A stretch of DNA of 64,000 nt from Eremomyces bilateralis CBS 781.70 (Eukaryota; Ascomycota; Dothideomycetes; Eremomycetales; Eremomycetaceae), in contig NW_022985070.1 of the NCBI RefSeq assembly GCF_010015585.1, forward strand, positions 310,001-374,000, read 5' to 3'. The position numbers were made by a program, and so were the translations under genes. This document shows positions 31,006 to 44,146 of this stretch, in pieces. Numbering within the stretch: position 1 is the first letter of the stretch; the number at the start of each line of letters is the position of its first letter. The notes under the pieces were generated by a model, which was not told where the DNA came from, searched no databases, and saw only the letters and a list, made by a program, of their open reading frames with translations.

Positions 31006-32875
31006 TCACACCGAAGATAGGTTCGAATAAGCTCGAACTATCGCATTGGCTTCCTCGTCCACGCGGCTTCTGGGGGCCCTATCCGTGCTCATTCTACCCA
31101 CCACTTCTTCCTCCTCCTTGTCACGTAGCATCCTCTCCAAGGTACCAGCCCTACGCCGCCTGACACCGTCTCGTATGTCTGAATTACCGTTGCTTGACAG
31201 GGTGCCGGGCCTACCCTCGAGCGCTGCAGCGGCTCGGACGGCAGTCATCGTCTCTTCCTCAACCCGACCGCGAGCAAAACCACCTTCATCACGGTCCTCC
31301 TGCATCTGAGGCCACAGAACCTGACGAGTGATGACGGCGCGGATCGTCATACAGAACACGAAGGCCCAGGTAAGGAGAACCATGCATGCAAGCACGCATC
31401 CGAAGATTTGGATCGGGCGACTTGGGCCTAATACCTTTGCCACGGTAAACGTCGCGGACACAAGTGCGGTGTTCGGGAAGACGAAGGAATACCACGTCAT
31501 CGCAAACTCCATATGTCCTTTGGCGGCACTGCTATAGTGTGCTCCGATGGAAATAAGAAAGAACCAGAGAGCCAGTCCCCACATCCAGATTCCAGTCCAG
31601 TTAGCGATGACCATGGATATCGCCCCAGCTAATTTTCCATCTATTCCCATGAACTCTTCGTGTGACTCTAAGATAGCAGGAAGTAGATTGCCCATGTTCA
31701 TTATGCCGTTGATGGTGAAGCCAGAAGGGCCGACTGATATGAACATCCCGGGTCGGACTGATTCCCTAGGCAGCTTTTCTGTCATCAGGCGATAGATGAA
31801 TGAAGCATAGATCATGAATGCCACCATGAAACCTGTTGCCTGTAGGACGTAACCCCCAATAATCACCTGAAGCGCCCGATGGTTCGGGAGTTTGCCAGCG
31901 AGATTGCCAGCGTACGGTCCAGCAAGAAGCAGTGGATACGCAGGAAAGATCCAAGTAGGTGTCATACGGGATATGGTAAAGGTTTGGGTGGACCACCTGC
32001 AAGGGCATTAATAAATTGTCGACAGGAAAGACTGAACTGGACCAGGCATACATGACCAAATAAATGCCACACGAGAAGATTATCGCTAACGCACAATAAA
32101 TCCAGAAGAGTACCATCATTGCTTCTGTCAACCATGTATCCACTTGAAGCCCATGTCCCCTGTCGACCGTACTCCGTGTCCCATATTGTGTGATGTTGAT
32201 CAAGATAGTCCCGAAACTTATGATAGCAGCCGGCGCGAAAAGGGATTCGGTAGGATGTATAAACGAAGCCCTGAATGTGACAGGATATAGGTAAAATCGA
32301 GTGGATATCATTGCGATGTTGAAAGCGAACAGAACTATATTGAATAGAAAAAAGAAGCATCCGATTTCATACAGCCCTGGGAATCGAAGGGGGACTGAGT
32401 AGGCCTATTAGTGACATCCATCTAAGCCGGCATGTATGGGATACTTACTAGAATGTATCATATTCGCAAGACCGCCAGTTGCCATGGTCATCGCAAACCA
32501 TGTCCAAGTAAAATGCTTTATCCGCTGTTTAAACCCCAGACTCGGCGCCCGTTGACCATCCCAATACGAATACTGTCTAGAACTCGGGCCGGCGGCCCCT
32601 GGAGGTCTTCCATTCCAGTCCTCCATTTTAGGCACGAATCCCTTGTGTTGCCTGGGTCCCATATCCTCCTCCCTGAAGACTTCTGGCCGAGCTTTTGGAT
32701 GGTCTCGGAATGGGTCTTCAGCGACACTCCGTAAAGAAGGTCTTCCAGCGAAGTCGATCCGGGAAGTCCTACTGGTAGAAGGCGTATGGGTCCTCCAAGC
32801 AACGGAATCTTGACTCCGGGGTTGAATATCTTCGTAGACGGGGCCGGATGGCTGAGTCATTCTGGCCGGGAGCAT
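31006..32875 (-). CDS. TDT-family transporter (malate/C4-dicarboxylate or sulfite type)
   Basis: Three exons: 32449-32875, 32052-32394 and 31006-31996, giving 586 residues. The joins restore HSIPLRFPGLYEIG and VMWSTQTFTISRMTPTWIFP. The polar N-terminus (about 130 residues) precedes TWTWFAMTMATGGLAN, the opening of the fungal MAE1/TehA/SLAC1 fold. About ten hydrophobic segments follow, including PAYPLLLAGPYAG, the signature after the long loop. The C-terminal 100 residues are polar, with RRRRAGTLERML. MAE1-type members carry malate and other C4 acids, and SSU1-type members export sulfite. The TPTWIFPAYPLL region and length favour the malic acid group. ATG 32875 was chosen because the frame above it opens only with TTG; ATG 32860 is an alternative. 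Confidence 0.88.
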
Positions 32876-34264
32876 GCGGCCTGGAGCTGATATCGAGCAA
32901 GCCGACGACGGCAAGACCCCCTAGCTTTTTATATCTCCGATGTGTTCGGTATGATTCTAGGCTTCTAGCATATTGACCTGCAATGGAAACATTGCAAGAG
33001 AGGCGAATTGGTGCCGAATGAGGTCAGGATTCCGGCCCACCTGTTCAAGGCTCCTTATCAGTTGTAAGCTGCTAAGGAAATGTTCTTGAATGGCGAATCG
33101 AAGGTAGAACATTTATGATTAGGAGGTGAACCGGCCGTATAATTTGTCAAAACTCCAATTGGAGACCGATACTGTCTCCTAGGTGCGGAATTCGTGGGTG
33201 TGAGGCATCTGACGAAACGTCCCAAGGGAATATGTCTCTGTATAACCTGAAGCCATCCGACCGGCTCCCTCGTGCTCTGCGCCGTTGCGGAGACGTCCCC
33301 ATGAATTATGAACCCCACTAGAAGCAGCGCAGATCAAGCTCAAGTGCTGCATTGGTGACTGATCGTGCCTCGTTTGTACATGATATCCGTGGGCTCCGTA
33401 ATGGTGCCTCCATAGCCGTAGACGTCATTGGTTGGCTAGAAGGATGCAAGCATCAGCGCCGGGTTGATGTGCAGAATTCATGACAGGCCTAGCTTGCCCC
33501 TGCTGGGCACCGCGGGGTGACTCGAAGTGCAATTGGTATCCTATCTACAGGTGTCAGGTAGTCGTACAGCTGATGATGAATGTATGAAATTCTTTTGGAT
33601 GGTTGCACAAGCGTGGCGACGGAGATTATGTCACGATGCCCATGGTGAATATCTTGGGGAAGCTAGCCATGCCAGCCATGCTCTAACCCGATGAGAAGCA
33701 AAGTATATGCTTGTTTGAGCAGTAGATATTAACCGTTGTCGAAACTCGTGATCGACACACTGATCGATGCACGAAGATACGAATGGGGCATACCCGTGAC
33801 ATCAACACATGGCTGCATTTGTGGAACCGAGGATGCGAAGGCTGACCATCATCCCTTATCCTAGCACCTTATCGAGCGCTCCTGAGGTTAAGATGATTGC
33901 TTGTATCTAAACTATGCTACGGTAACAGTATACTATATCGCTTCCTCTTGGGGTATCGTACAAAATCACCCGACCCTTGGGATAAATAGTCCTGTTTACG
34001 TTCCGTATAACACCAAGCCGTACTCAGCGTCATTCCCTTATAGACGCCGTGCGACCCTGGTTTCCGCCTGAAGGTGCTAGAATGAGCACTCGCAAGACAC
34101 GGCAGACTGCAGCTATTGATGTCTCGAACCCTCGCTCATGCTACATTCGGCTGGAACGACCAGCAACCGTCGTCTTAAAACGCCTCGATATGATCAAATG
34201 GGCAGACGAAAAAATAGAGAGATCCATCATACCGGACTCTGCCCTCTCTTACAACGCTTCCTGC
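32876..34264. other. Intergenic, about 1.4 kb
   Basis: Transporter promoter on the left and TOR 3' region on the right. No recognisable exon, repeat or RNA gene. A plus-strand frame at 34049-34837 overlaps the end of TOR and is a shadow. Confidence 0.55.
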
Positions 34265-37200
34265 TCACCAGAACGAGCACCATCCAATGTAATGCTGACA
34301 CAAGTTCTCCAGATTCGTCGCCTCGCGAATCAGCCGATCCACCTGCATATCCACCCCCAGTTCCGGTGTCGGCTTGAAGTCACGACCCGTCACCTTCTCC
34401 CTGACGCGGCCGAGCACCTGCAGCGCCCTCGCGTTCTGCACTTCCTTGGCTTCGGTGTCGTTGACCGCGTTCTGCTGCGCGTAGGTGGACGAGCGGGCGC
34501 GGGGCCGGTAGGAGGAGTCGCGGCGGGTGTGGGAGGGGAGGGGGTGGTCGGGGATGCTGGAGGCGGCGCCGGTGGCGGCGGGCTCGACGCCGATGATGGA
34601 GGCGCGGCGTTCGGAGGTGAAGGAGGTTTCGCCGGGAGATTCGCGGTTGTTGAGACGCCAGGTGAGGAGCGGGTCGTGGATGAACTAAGGGAGACGAAAA
34701 GTCAGTACAGGATAAATAGAAGAAATCGATCGAAGGACGTACCGCTTCCAACACCGCCATCACGCTCTCCTTGTTATCCCGGAGAACCCGCATCACATGT
34801 TCGCAGGTGGTTCGATAGCTTCCCTCGATGTTGCTGACTTCCATCGCGTACGTCAACATGCGAGTGAGGCGGAACGGCACGCGCTCCGGATATTTCTCTC
34901 GGTGCATGGCAACCTCGAAGCAGTCGCCAAAGTCGATGTGCACGATCTTGCCGGTTATGCGATCCAACATCAAGTTGGAAGGGTGTCGATCGCCCAATCC
35001 AAGAATGTAGCCAACCATGCTCATGACCGCCAAGCTGCGCGTGTAGTTTGTTCGTCGCGCAAGCCATTGCTCAGACGACTTGCTCTTGAGCCAGAGGACA
35101 CGGTACAGGTCCTGGCCGGTGGTGTTGTCCAACGCGTACCCGAACACCTCAACTTTCTGCATCAGCGTCAGGCTGTCGTAATCGGGTGCCATCTGCAGCA
35201 TGATTCGGTGCTCAATGTTGAGAAGAATCTTGCGACTCTCGCGATACTCGCGAATGAGAACGTGAAGGGTGTCGCTATTAGGCACAAAACTCAAAAGACC
35301 GGACTGCGTCGAAAGCGGAATGGCGGAATATCGCTGGACGTCGAGATGCCGCTTGCGGCATTCGGCATCGTTGGCCAAAAGCGTGTTGCAGAGCCCAAAC
35401 AGCTGCATGACTCGTTCATCTTGACGAATATCCTCGTGCCCTTTGAGAATATACTGGTAATTGTTCCCGTCGCTTCCGCGCAGGATCAGTCTCCTCGGGC
35501 GCTGCTTCGACTGAATGACATGGCTGATCGAGTCGAACGACGCAATGCGAACAACCGGTTTCCTGGGATAGTAGGTGCCCGGAATTGCCACGTCCAAGTC
35601 TTTCGCGTCTCTGAGTTTGGGAGACACGTACTGCATCTCGAGGGTCAAAAGCGTCGGAAGTTGCCGGGCGATCTTCCGGAAGACCTGATAGTAAAGGTCC
35701 CATGCTTGGTTGATGTCACCCTCTTCACGGGTCTGTTTGAAGGTATTGCACCAGTCTCTCGCCTCCCCAAGCTCGCGCCCAAACGACTGGATGAAGGAAA
35801 TCTCGCGAAGAGTCTGCGGCCCATCGTCGACCATGTCGTGCAGCGGCTTGAGAACCGAAAACATCCCCGGGATATTCCGATCGCCGAAGTACAGTCGCGA
35901 TGCTTCTTCGAGGCCCTCGTGCCATTGCTCATGCCAAAGGACGGCGATTCGGATGAGCTCCGTGCTGACGAGCTCCGCTTGCTCGACTAGCTTGGGGGAG
36001 TGCTGACGCATGACTTCCATGAGCTCCTTGGCGTGCGACTTCGGCTGGTGCGCATCCGACTTGACGGACACGGTGAATGGAAACACCAGGGCCTGAGGGT
36101 GCGCCCGCCCAAGCATGATGAGCAAATTGTGGATGGATTCTCGGACGATCCGGTTCGGTTGGTTGATCCGAGCCAGCAATTGCGGGATGACTTCAAGCCA
36201 AGTGTCCACGCTCACGAGCTCAATGCCTTCCCGAACCGCCTTTCGCACATCCGGGTGGCCTCCGTGAGCAAACCACATGGTGAGCAGACGTAGCGTGTCC
36301 TGCAACGAGCTGCTCAATGAGAGAGAAATCGACTGGAAGAACCCCTCGATGGCGGGCACGACGTGATCTTTGATCGCACTCGAAGGGAAGTCGGTAGTTT
36401 CGCGATCGCTCGACGAATTGTAGGAGTTGATGACCTCGAAATTGGCCAATGCCCATGCGTGCCATGCCTTGTACCACGACTTGTTGTGCTCCGTAGCGGC
36501 TTTGTACGCAGCCAGAATATGGTGAACCCTTTCGCCCTCCCACTTACTTTCCAGAAGCTGTTCCTGCCACTCTCCGAGTCTTAGATAACATTTGGCCAAA
36601 AGGGTGCGGTCTTCTTTGAGCGCTTCGTCAATGATGACGTGGGTTGGCTTGGTATCGTGGTCTCGACTGGATTGTCCAGTAAGGAGATGGGGATTGACCT
36701 GCGGATTGCCTTGATGTTGCGGGAATGTGCGATGTCCCTCCTCCCGCTTCTTCGCATCCTCGATCGTTCGGGCAATGTGTCGAGCACGGTGAGAAATATC
36801 CTCCGACACCTTGGTGCTGAATCCTTTCAGCAAATCCAAGGCATACCCTTGTTGGCCCTTGCCCCACATGTACTTGAATGCGGTGTATGCGACTTTGTAG
36901 CTGACAACCTCGGTGTTGTGCATGTTGGCCTGGATGTAGTGGGCGATCGGCTGGCTGGTGTTCAGCATCGAATGTAACGACTTCTCCGCCAGGCCCAGAC
37001 GATTGTTCTTGCGGCACAGATTGGTATACTTGATCCAGATGGCGATATTCTCGCTCGGCCCGATCACCAAGGAGCGGACCTTCATCATGCGTTGCCATAC
37101 TTCCGGATTCGGCTGGCAGCCCTTGAGGCGTTTGGCCCACGTGAGTCTCATCATTTGCATCTTGTCGTCGTCATCTTCGGCCTGGAATTTCTTGTACGCC

Positions 37201-40200
37201 ATAACTTCTTCAAGCTCGGACAGCATTTGCACACGGAGAACCTGGAGGTATGCTCGATCATATGATTCGCTCAACAGAGCCGTCAGCTCGGTCTCGATCA
37301 ACCCGCGAGCTCGTTCGATGAGAGTCAACGCATCGTCGAATTGATTGCGATGAATGCAAAGGATCGCGCCAAAGAAGGATCGGTCCGGAGAGGTGTTCTT
37401 CATCGTCTTAAGATACTGATCCATGAGGTCCCATTTTCCAAGACCCCATGCCGCCGCCGCCGCAAGAGGAGCCATATGGCGACGCCAATCCGAGGTTGCC
37501 CCGACCCATTTTTCCTCAGCGAGCGCCGACAGAACATCCCACTCTCCCAAAGCGTGCAAACAACGCATCTTGCCCATCGTGGTTTCGGGCTTCTCGCCTT
37601 CTGCGTCTTCTTTGCGCTGATAGGCTATCAGAGCTTCATCCCATCGCGAGAGTTTCTCGTACCAGAACTCGCGAAGATCAACATCGTGGTAGTTTTGCGC
37701 TTTGCGAAGGATACCAAACGCCGCATCGTATTGCTGCAAATGGTTGTTGATGCCGATGAGCGCCTCGACCGCATTGGGGTTTTGCTCCGCGTTGAACTCC
37801 AGCTCCTTGTAGTGTAAGGCTTTCGCATATGCATGGCATTTCATGGCGTAGGCACCCAGTAAACGCACGTCGATTGGCAGAGCCTTGTCGTCATGTTCCA
37901 TGAACTCCGCAAGGTTCAACAGCATCTGCAAAATGTCCGGGGGGATCTCGGTCGATGTCAGAGCTGTTTCGATGGAATGGACCAGATCTTCCTGATACTG
38001 ATCATAGAGCTTGGTCCAGCAAGACACGAAAGCGGAGTTGAACAGCTGGCGTGCGATGGGGTTGTAGATGCTTGCCAGAGGAGTACATGCTCGCAACGCT
38101 TGCTGGGGAGACTCGCGCAATAACTCGACGCTAAGACGACGCATCCATTCGATCCAATCCTCCTTGGTCGATTTCTGGGAAGCCTCCCACGCACTCTTCA
38201 GATGCTGTTGGTTGACTTGCAGCTCCTTCAGCGCAGCTTCCGCGATGATATGGTCATCGTCGTCGTCTCCATATCGGTGGTCCGGACTCAGATCCTGAGG
38301 TAAGGACTCTCCTCGAGCGAGCTTGTTGACCAGCTGAGCGTAGTTCGCATGGGTGATCTTGCTGTTTTGAAGGATCTTGTTCATGGTCGAAATGAAGGGA
38401 ATGTAATCTTGCCCGATTTGATAGACAAGGGCGCAAAGCGTGTCCATAACTGTCTGTCGGATCAACGTGTCTGCCGTTGAAAGGATTCTACCCAACGGAA
38501 GGATCATTTGCGGCGCATAATCAGCAAGATTGACCTTCCGTGACAAACGTCCGAGGGTCTCGATGGCCTGCTTGCGGATGCTTTGTGGTTGGCCCGTCTT
38601 CTCGAACATTCGAACAATGACGGGGATGATGAGATGTAAGTAGTCTTCAGCACCATTGCCGAATATGAGGAAGGCGTGGAGCACTCGCTCAGACGGTAGC
38701 CGAGAGGGGGATGCGTCCGTGTCAAGGACTGAAAGCATCTTAGGAAGCAGTGGAGCGAGATATCGTTTGAACTCTCCCTCCAATGACCTGGAGATAGACT
38801 CGATGAGAGACAGAATGGTGGCCTGGAGGAGCGGTTGTCCATTCCAGTATTCGTCGATCAATTGAATGATCGTGGGCAAAAATTGCCGGATATGCTGCTT
38901 CACGATCCGCACCAATTGAGAAAGTTGGTTGAAGTAACCTTCGACGCGACCAGGAGGAGCCGACTGGATGACGGTCACAAAACCAGGTATGACCAATCCA
39001 AGGAAAGGCACGCATTTGAGGCCCATTGTTGCGTAGATGTTCATGACTGCGTCGATGACAGCCGAATGGTACTGCGCGAGCGAATTGTCTTTCAACAATC
39101 CCATCAACGTGTGGATGACGACAGTCGGATAATATTCTTCATTGGACGGAGTAGTGCCGTTCATGACGAGAGTAACGTCCGTGACCGGCTGGGTGTCCGA
39201 GATGAGATGCTGCTCAGGCAATTTCTCTGCCAGCTTGGCTTCGACGTCAGGATCGACAGCACCAAGGATCCCCATGACTTTAACCGCTTCACCTCTCAAA
39301 GCAGTAGGGCCCTCATGCTTCACGATATTGTGAAGGATCTCGGTAAGTTCGGGGTGGTGTTTGTATGGATCGATGACATAGCCGCAACTGGTCGCGATTT
39401 GGCCGAGCGCATGCAGGGCGGCAATTCGTTTGGTCTCGGAGCTCAAGTCCTGCAAATTTTCAATGATCGCTCCCATTAGCTGCGGGATGAACTTTTGCAC
39501 GTTGCGGCCACCGACCGCAGCGCAGTTTCCAAGAGCTTCGAGGGTTGTTGAAGCCAGTTCCGGGTTCGCGTCGCGAGCCTTGGGAAGCATGATCGTGACC
39601 ATAGGATCGGCAAACGCTTTCATCAGTTTCGGTCCAGCAGTCACCAAGTGGCTAAGGAGTCGAGCACTCTCTTCCTTGCTCCTTGCACTGCTGGAATACT
39701 GGATTTGCGTGAGCTGTTGGATCATCGCTTTCCGAAGGGAGGGGAAGATGTAAGCAGGGTTGATGTCGCTGATACGACCGATGATTTCCATTGCGGCTTC
39801 ACGATTGGCGAAGAATTCATCATTGAGGGCGAGGAAGAGACTCCGAACATTGTCTGCTTTCCCCAAGTGATTGTCGAACCGAGTGTCGAGCGACTTAAGG
39901 ACCACACGACGGATTTCCGGGTCGGGGTCAGCAACACCAACGGTCAGTAGTTTCTGGATGACATCTCCGACAACACGGATCGCATGTCGGCTCGTCTGGT
40001 GGACGATAGGATCTCTAAGGAACAGTTGGCAGGCGGTCAGTGATGCCGCCTTTCGGATATCGGGATTGTCGGCATTGACATATTGAATGGCCACATCCCG
40101 AACAAACTCGTTCAACACATGCCCAGAGAAATCGAAGCTTCCCAGTGTTTGAAGTGAAAGAGCAATTTCGGATTCCCGCTGCTCAATGGTTTGAGGATCT

Positions 40201-41690
40201 TTGTGATCTCGAGTCCAGATCTGAATCGGGCCATGCGTGTGATGGGGGGCGCCTAGCGGAACGAATTGACGTCCGCAGAGGATTTGGCTAAGGAGGTTGA
40301 GGAGTCTTTGTTGAATGGTGGCTTTGGCAGGCGGGATATAATGAGCCATGTCCACAAGTGCCTGTGTGAGCGCCTCCGACAGGCCGCAAGCAAACATTGG
40401 ATCCAGAAGCGTGGGGACGTGTTTGCTCATTGCCTGTCCTACAGCAATAGAGATCATGCTGAGGCATTCGAAGATCTGTGCTTCACACGGGACCTTCGTC
40501 CGATTCCGGGGTAGAAGACCCTCTCGAACGAAGCCGATGATTGAGTCGAGGTACGGAGCAATGTTGCTGCCAACAGCACCTGCAATCTGGCCGACTGCAA
40601 GAAAAGATATGCCCTTCTCCTTGTCTCTGCGCATGAGGCCTTGCAGGTGAACCATGCATGGATGGAGATAGCTCGTAGCAAAATCGTTGGGGGTGTAGTT
40701 CGCAAGAACGGGAATTGTTTGAACCACCTCTTTGCGAATGGCCAATTCCTTGTGATCCTTGTACTTCAGAACAATTTCACAAGCCTCGCGGTATCTATTG
40801 CCTTCCATGAACATGGCGCCCTTATCGAACAGCTCTCGGACCGTAAGCAAGGATCCATGGACCGCTTCATTTGTTGCGATCCCAAAACCATGTAGAGCCT
40901 CCTCATAGACTCGGTTAAGCCATTGATCGCGTGTCTTCGCATCACGGGTGCTCATGATCGTAATGCATTGCCGAACCATCTCGGCGGCCTTCTCGCGGAT
41001 GAAAAGTTTCTGATCGCGCAGGGCGGACCAGATCACTTCAAAGATCTGAGGGATCCAGGAATAGATGAGGGTGGGTGAGTTCCGAGCCAGTTCCTTGAGG
41101 ACAAGAACGGCCGAATAGCGGCGGAGCTCTTGTTCTTTCCTTTCACTTTGAAGTGACTCTAGGGCACCCTTGACTTCCGCTTCGACGAGCTCCGCAGTGA
41201 GGGTTCCGCCCGGTATTGCGAGCCTCCCGAGCGCGCGTGCAGCGAAGACCATCGCAGTTGTGTCATTGCCGCGGAGGACGGATTGTAGATAGCCGGAGAA
41301 GCGAGAAGTTTTGACTCCAGCATCATCGCCCTTGAAGTCAATGAGGGCATCAAGGGCAAGAATTCCTCCGATTCGGTCATATGTGTCGAGGCTTTGAACG
41401 ACGAGGGTTGAGATTCTCGAGATGACACTGGCGTAGTATCCGGAAAACTGGCCGGGCGGGAGTTCTGCTATTCATGAGCAATATATTCCACTTCCAAGTC
41501 ATGGTGAGTACGGACCTCGATGTGCGGTGTCGACGGTCTGTCGCAAGACACCAGCAGCTCGAAAGCGGACATCGTCGTTCCTAGTCGCGCATTAGCAAAT
41601 ACGGATGAGTTTCCAAGGCGAGAGGTGTTGAACTCACTTGGATTTCAATTCCTGGAATACGCGATCCAGGTCTCGCGAAGAGTGCGCCAT
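34265..41690 (-). CDS. tor: TOR serine/threonine kinase (PIKK family)
   Basis: Four exons: 41638-41690, 41516-41580, 34743-41464 and 34265-34684, giving 2419 residues, normal for TOR. The two short 5' exons supply MAHSSRDLDRVFQELKSK and NDDVRFRAAGVLRQ; the third is 6.7 kb. HEAT repeats fill about 1-1200 and the FAT domain about 1250-1850. The FRB domain (about 1885-1980, WHEQWHEGLEEASRLYF) keeps the Ser contacted by FKBP12-rapamycin. The kinase has GSDGNNYQYILKGHED, GLGDRHPSNLM (about 2199) and HIDFGDCFE (about 2216). The last exon ends in FATC with HYIGWCSFW. TOR complexes on vacuole and membranes couple nutrients to translation and growth. It is divergent from RSC7. A shorter reading starting at 41252 would miss the first 110 residues. 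Confidence 0.97.
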
Positions 41691-42424
41691 CTCTTGTTCC
41701 TCTTTTAAGGTTCGCGGGTTCTCATGAAGCCTCTTGAGCTTGGCTATGTAGAGGACGACAAAGAGGCTCCGAGAAGATGAAGGACATCCATTTAGTGAAG
41801 GAGGTTGCGGTCGTACAAGATGGGGTAGGCCGCTAGAAGTTGAATGTCAATGTCAGGCGGTGGTGCCCCTCTCATAGGGCGAAAGTGTTGAGATAGATGA
41901 GAGAGAGGGCAGTAGGTGGTTGATAGTGGTTGATAGTTCGCTCACTCCGTCGCCCGCTGCATCATCCTGTTGATGTTCCAAAGCCGAGCGTTGGCCTGGC
42001 CTTGCACCACCGGTCGCTTTCGTCCGCTGTACAGCATTACTGTAGTCTGTAGCGGTGCACGCAGTGTCAGGTGAATTGCAAGGATATTTGGGTCGCTATC
42101 GCCCGCTGGAGAAAGGAATGATGATTGTGGCTCGTTTCGTCCACTGTAATCAAGCAAGGGAAATCAGCCAATCAGACCCTTCATTCTTGCAGCCATCCGT
42201 GCACGGATCACCTCCCTCACGATTGCGATTTGCGCTTCTGCTAACTATCAACAACCACGAAGCCAGGAGGACGTATGTGCTGATGTGGGATGGTGATGGT
42301 TGACAAAGATTCGTGAAATCAATTTCGGGTTACAGTCATCGCAAAGAAAAATCATTGTGTATCCGCAGGTACTCTGTTCACCCGCAAGGACCACCCGCAA
42401 GCATCGCCAGTCCTTACTGCCAAA
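41691..42424. promoter_or_regulatory. Divergent promoter region of TOR and RSC7
   Basis: 734 bases lie between the two start codons, so both 5' leaders and promoters must be here. A direct repeat of GTGGTTGATA sits at about 41916-41940. No coding exon is recognisable. Confidence 0.6.
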
Positions 42425-44146
42425 ATGGCCCGCCGCTCAGGGCGACGCAGCGCGATCGCTAATGGCTCGATATCAAGTATGTACAGTCTGTCCTACGGCC
42501 AACAGCATCCTTCCACTAGAATACTTCCTCTATCGGATCTAACATACCTTAGCAACATCCACGCCAGTCAAGCCCGTCTCCGAGGAGGAGCCCGAACCCG
42601 AGCGGATGGACGAAGATGTCAACGAACCTGCCCCCGAAACGCCGGTCGTTGAAGAAGATGTTCAGTCGCAAGCCCCCGAATCCGAGATAGAACTCCCTCG
42701 ATCGGAACCTGATACACCTCCACAAATCCAACAATTCCCTCCGCGTCGGAAGCGACTTGGTCGCCCTCCCAAGAACCGCCCTCCGGACTGGGATCTAGGC
42801 GTCGAAGATACCGAGCCACCCGTCAAGCGCAAACGAGGCCGACCCCCTGGAGGCGGTCGTGGACGAGGTCGAGGCGGTTATACGCCTCTCAGCAATCGTG
42901 TCCCCATCGACAAAGAGGGGAATACGGCGGAGGTGGTCGCGGATGAAATCGTATTGCCTGAAGATCCCGAGGGCGAGACCAAGGTCGACAAGCTTGGAAA
43001 CCTTCTCGAGGGGCGCGAGTACCGTGTCCGCACCTTTACCATCAGTGGACGGTCGGGGAGGCTCTACATGCTTTCCACCGAGCCGGCGCGATGTACCGGG
43101 TTCCGAGACAGCTATCTGTTCTTCACGAAACACCTGCGTCTCCACAAAGTCATCACCACCGACGAAGAGAAACGGGACCTCATCAGCCGAGATGTCATCC
43201 CTCATTCCTACAAAGGTCGCGCCATTGGCGTGGTCACCGCACGATCCGTATTCCGAGAGTTTGGCTCGAGGATCGTTGTAGGCGGTCGAAGAATCATCGA
43301 CGACTACAAGGTCGCGGAATACAAGGCATCTGGTGTTACCGAGGGCGAACTTGCCGATCCCAACGACCGACTTCCGCCACCAGGCGAACCCTACAATAAA
43401 AACCAATATGTCGCATGGCACGGAGCCAGCGCCGTCTACCACACATCGGGACCGACCGTTCCACTCCAGCCAGGACAGAGGCCGCAGGGAAAGCGAAAGA
43501 TTCAGATCACTCATGCAAACTGGATGGTGGAACACGCTCTCGCTACAAGGTAAGGAACGCGTTCGAATCACTCAAGACCTCCCTAACATCCGCCAGCCGC
43601 TACAACTCCCAATTAACCGAGATGCGCCGCCAAGTCCTAGGCGGCATCTACGATCCCCACACGAACATCATGATGAGGCCTCAGAACACCCAACCGACCC
43701 ACGTCCGATGGCAGCAAGTCAACACCGACGCCGCCGAACTGGACGCCATTGCTGGAGTGACGAACGGAGTCAACGGAGCACACAATGGCGACGGCCATGA
43801 GATGGAGATCGACGGCGAGGTTCGTCGGGACCTCGTCGCCTCCCGCTTCCCGCCCCCGACTCAGAAGATCGCCCGGAACTTCATCGTCGTCGACACGGAG
43901 ATGCGCTCACCGCTCATGGCTGGCTTCGGACCCCCCGGGTCGGACACCGTGCAGGGCCACCCGGACTACGCGAAGAGTCTCTCTGCGGTACCCGACGACG
44001 TGCTCGCCGAGCTACCACCTGATTGCCGCCAAGCGTTCGATGAAGCGAAGTCCAAGGAACGGGACTGGATGAGGCAGTGGGGGAGGGAGAAGGATGACGG
44101 GATGCGCGGGCACCTCCGAATCGGTTACACAGGTTTTCCCGTCTAA
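42425..44146 (+). CDS. rsc7: RSC/SWI-SNF chromatin-remodelling subunit Rsc7/Swp82
   Basis: Three exons: 42425-42476, 42568-43549 and 43597-44146, giving 527 residues. The N-terminus is MARRSGRRSA. After an acidic stretch come two AT-hook-like basic motifs (RLGRPPKNRPPD and KRKRGRPPGGGRGRGRGG). The Rsc7 domain follows, with GREYRVRTFTISGRSGRLYM, ARCTGFRDSYLFF, KVITTDEEKRDLI, RAIGVVTARSVFREFG and YKVAEYKASG. The downstream QPTHVRW motif is in the last exon. This subunit links the nucleosome-remodelling ATPase complex to chromatin in the nucleus. Intron 1 is 91 bases and intron 2 is 47. Confidence 0.93.

Noticed and set aside
34797-35990. 397-codon plus-strand frame opposite TOR
   Set aside because: It lies entirely antisense to the TOR kinase/FAT coding region; a shadow of codon bias.
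42795-43571. 258-codon minus-strand frame opposite RSC7
   Set aside because: Antisense to a strongly conserved Rsc7 domain.
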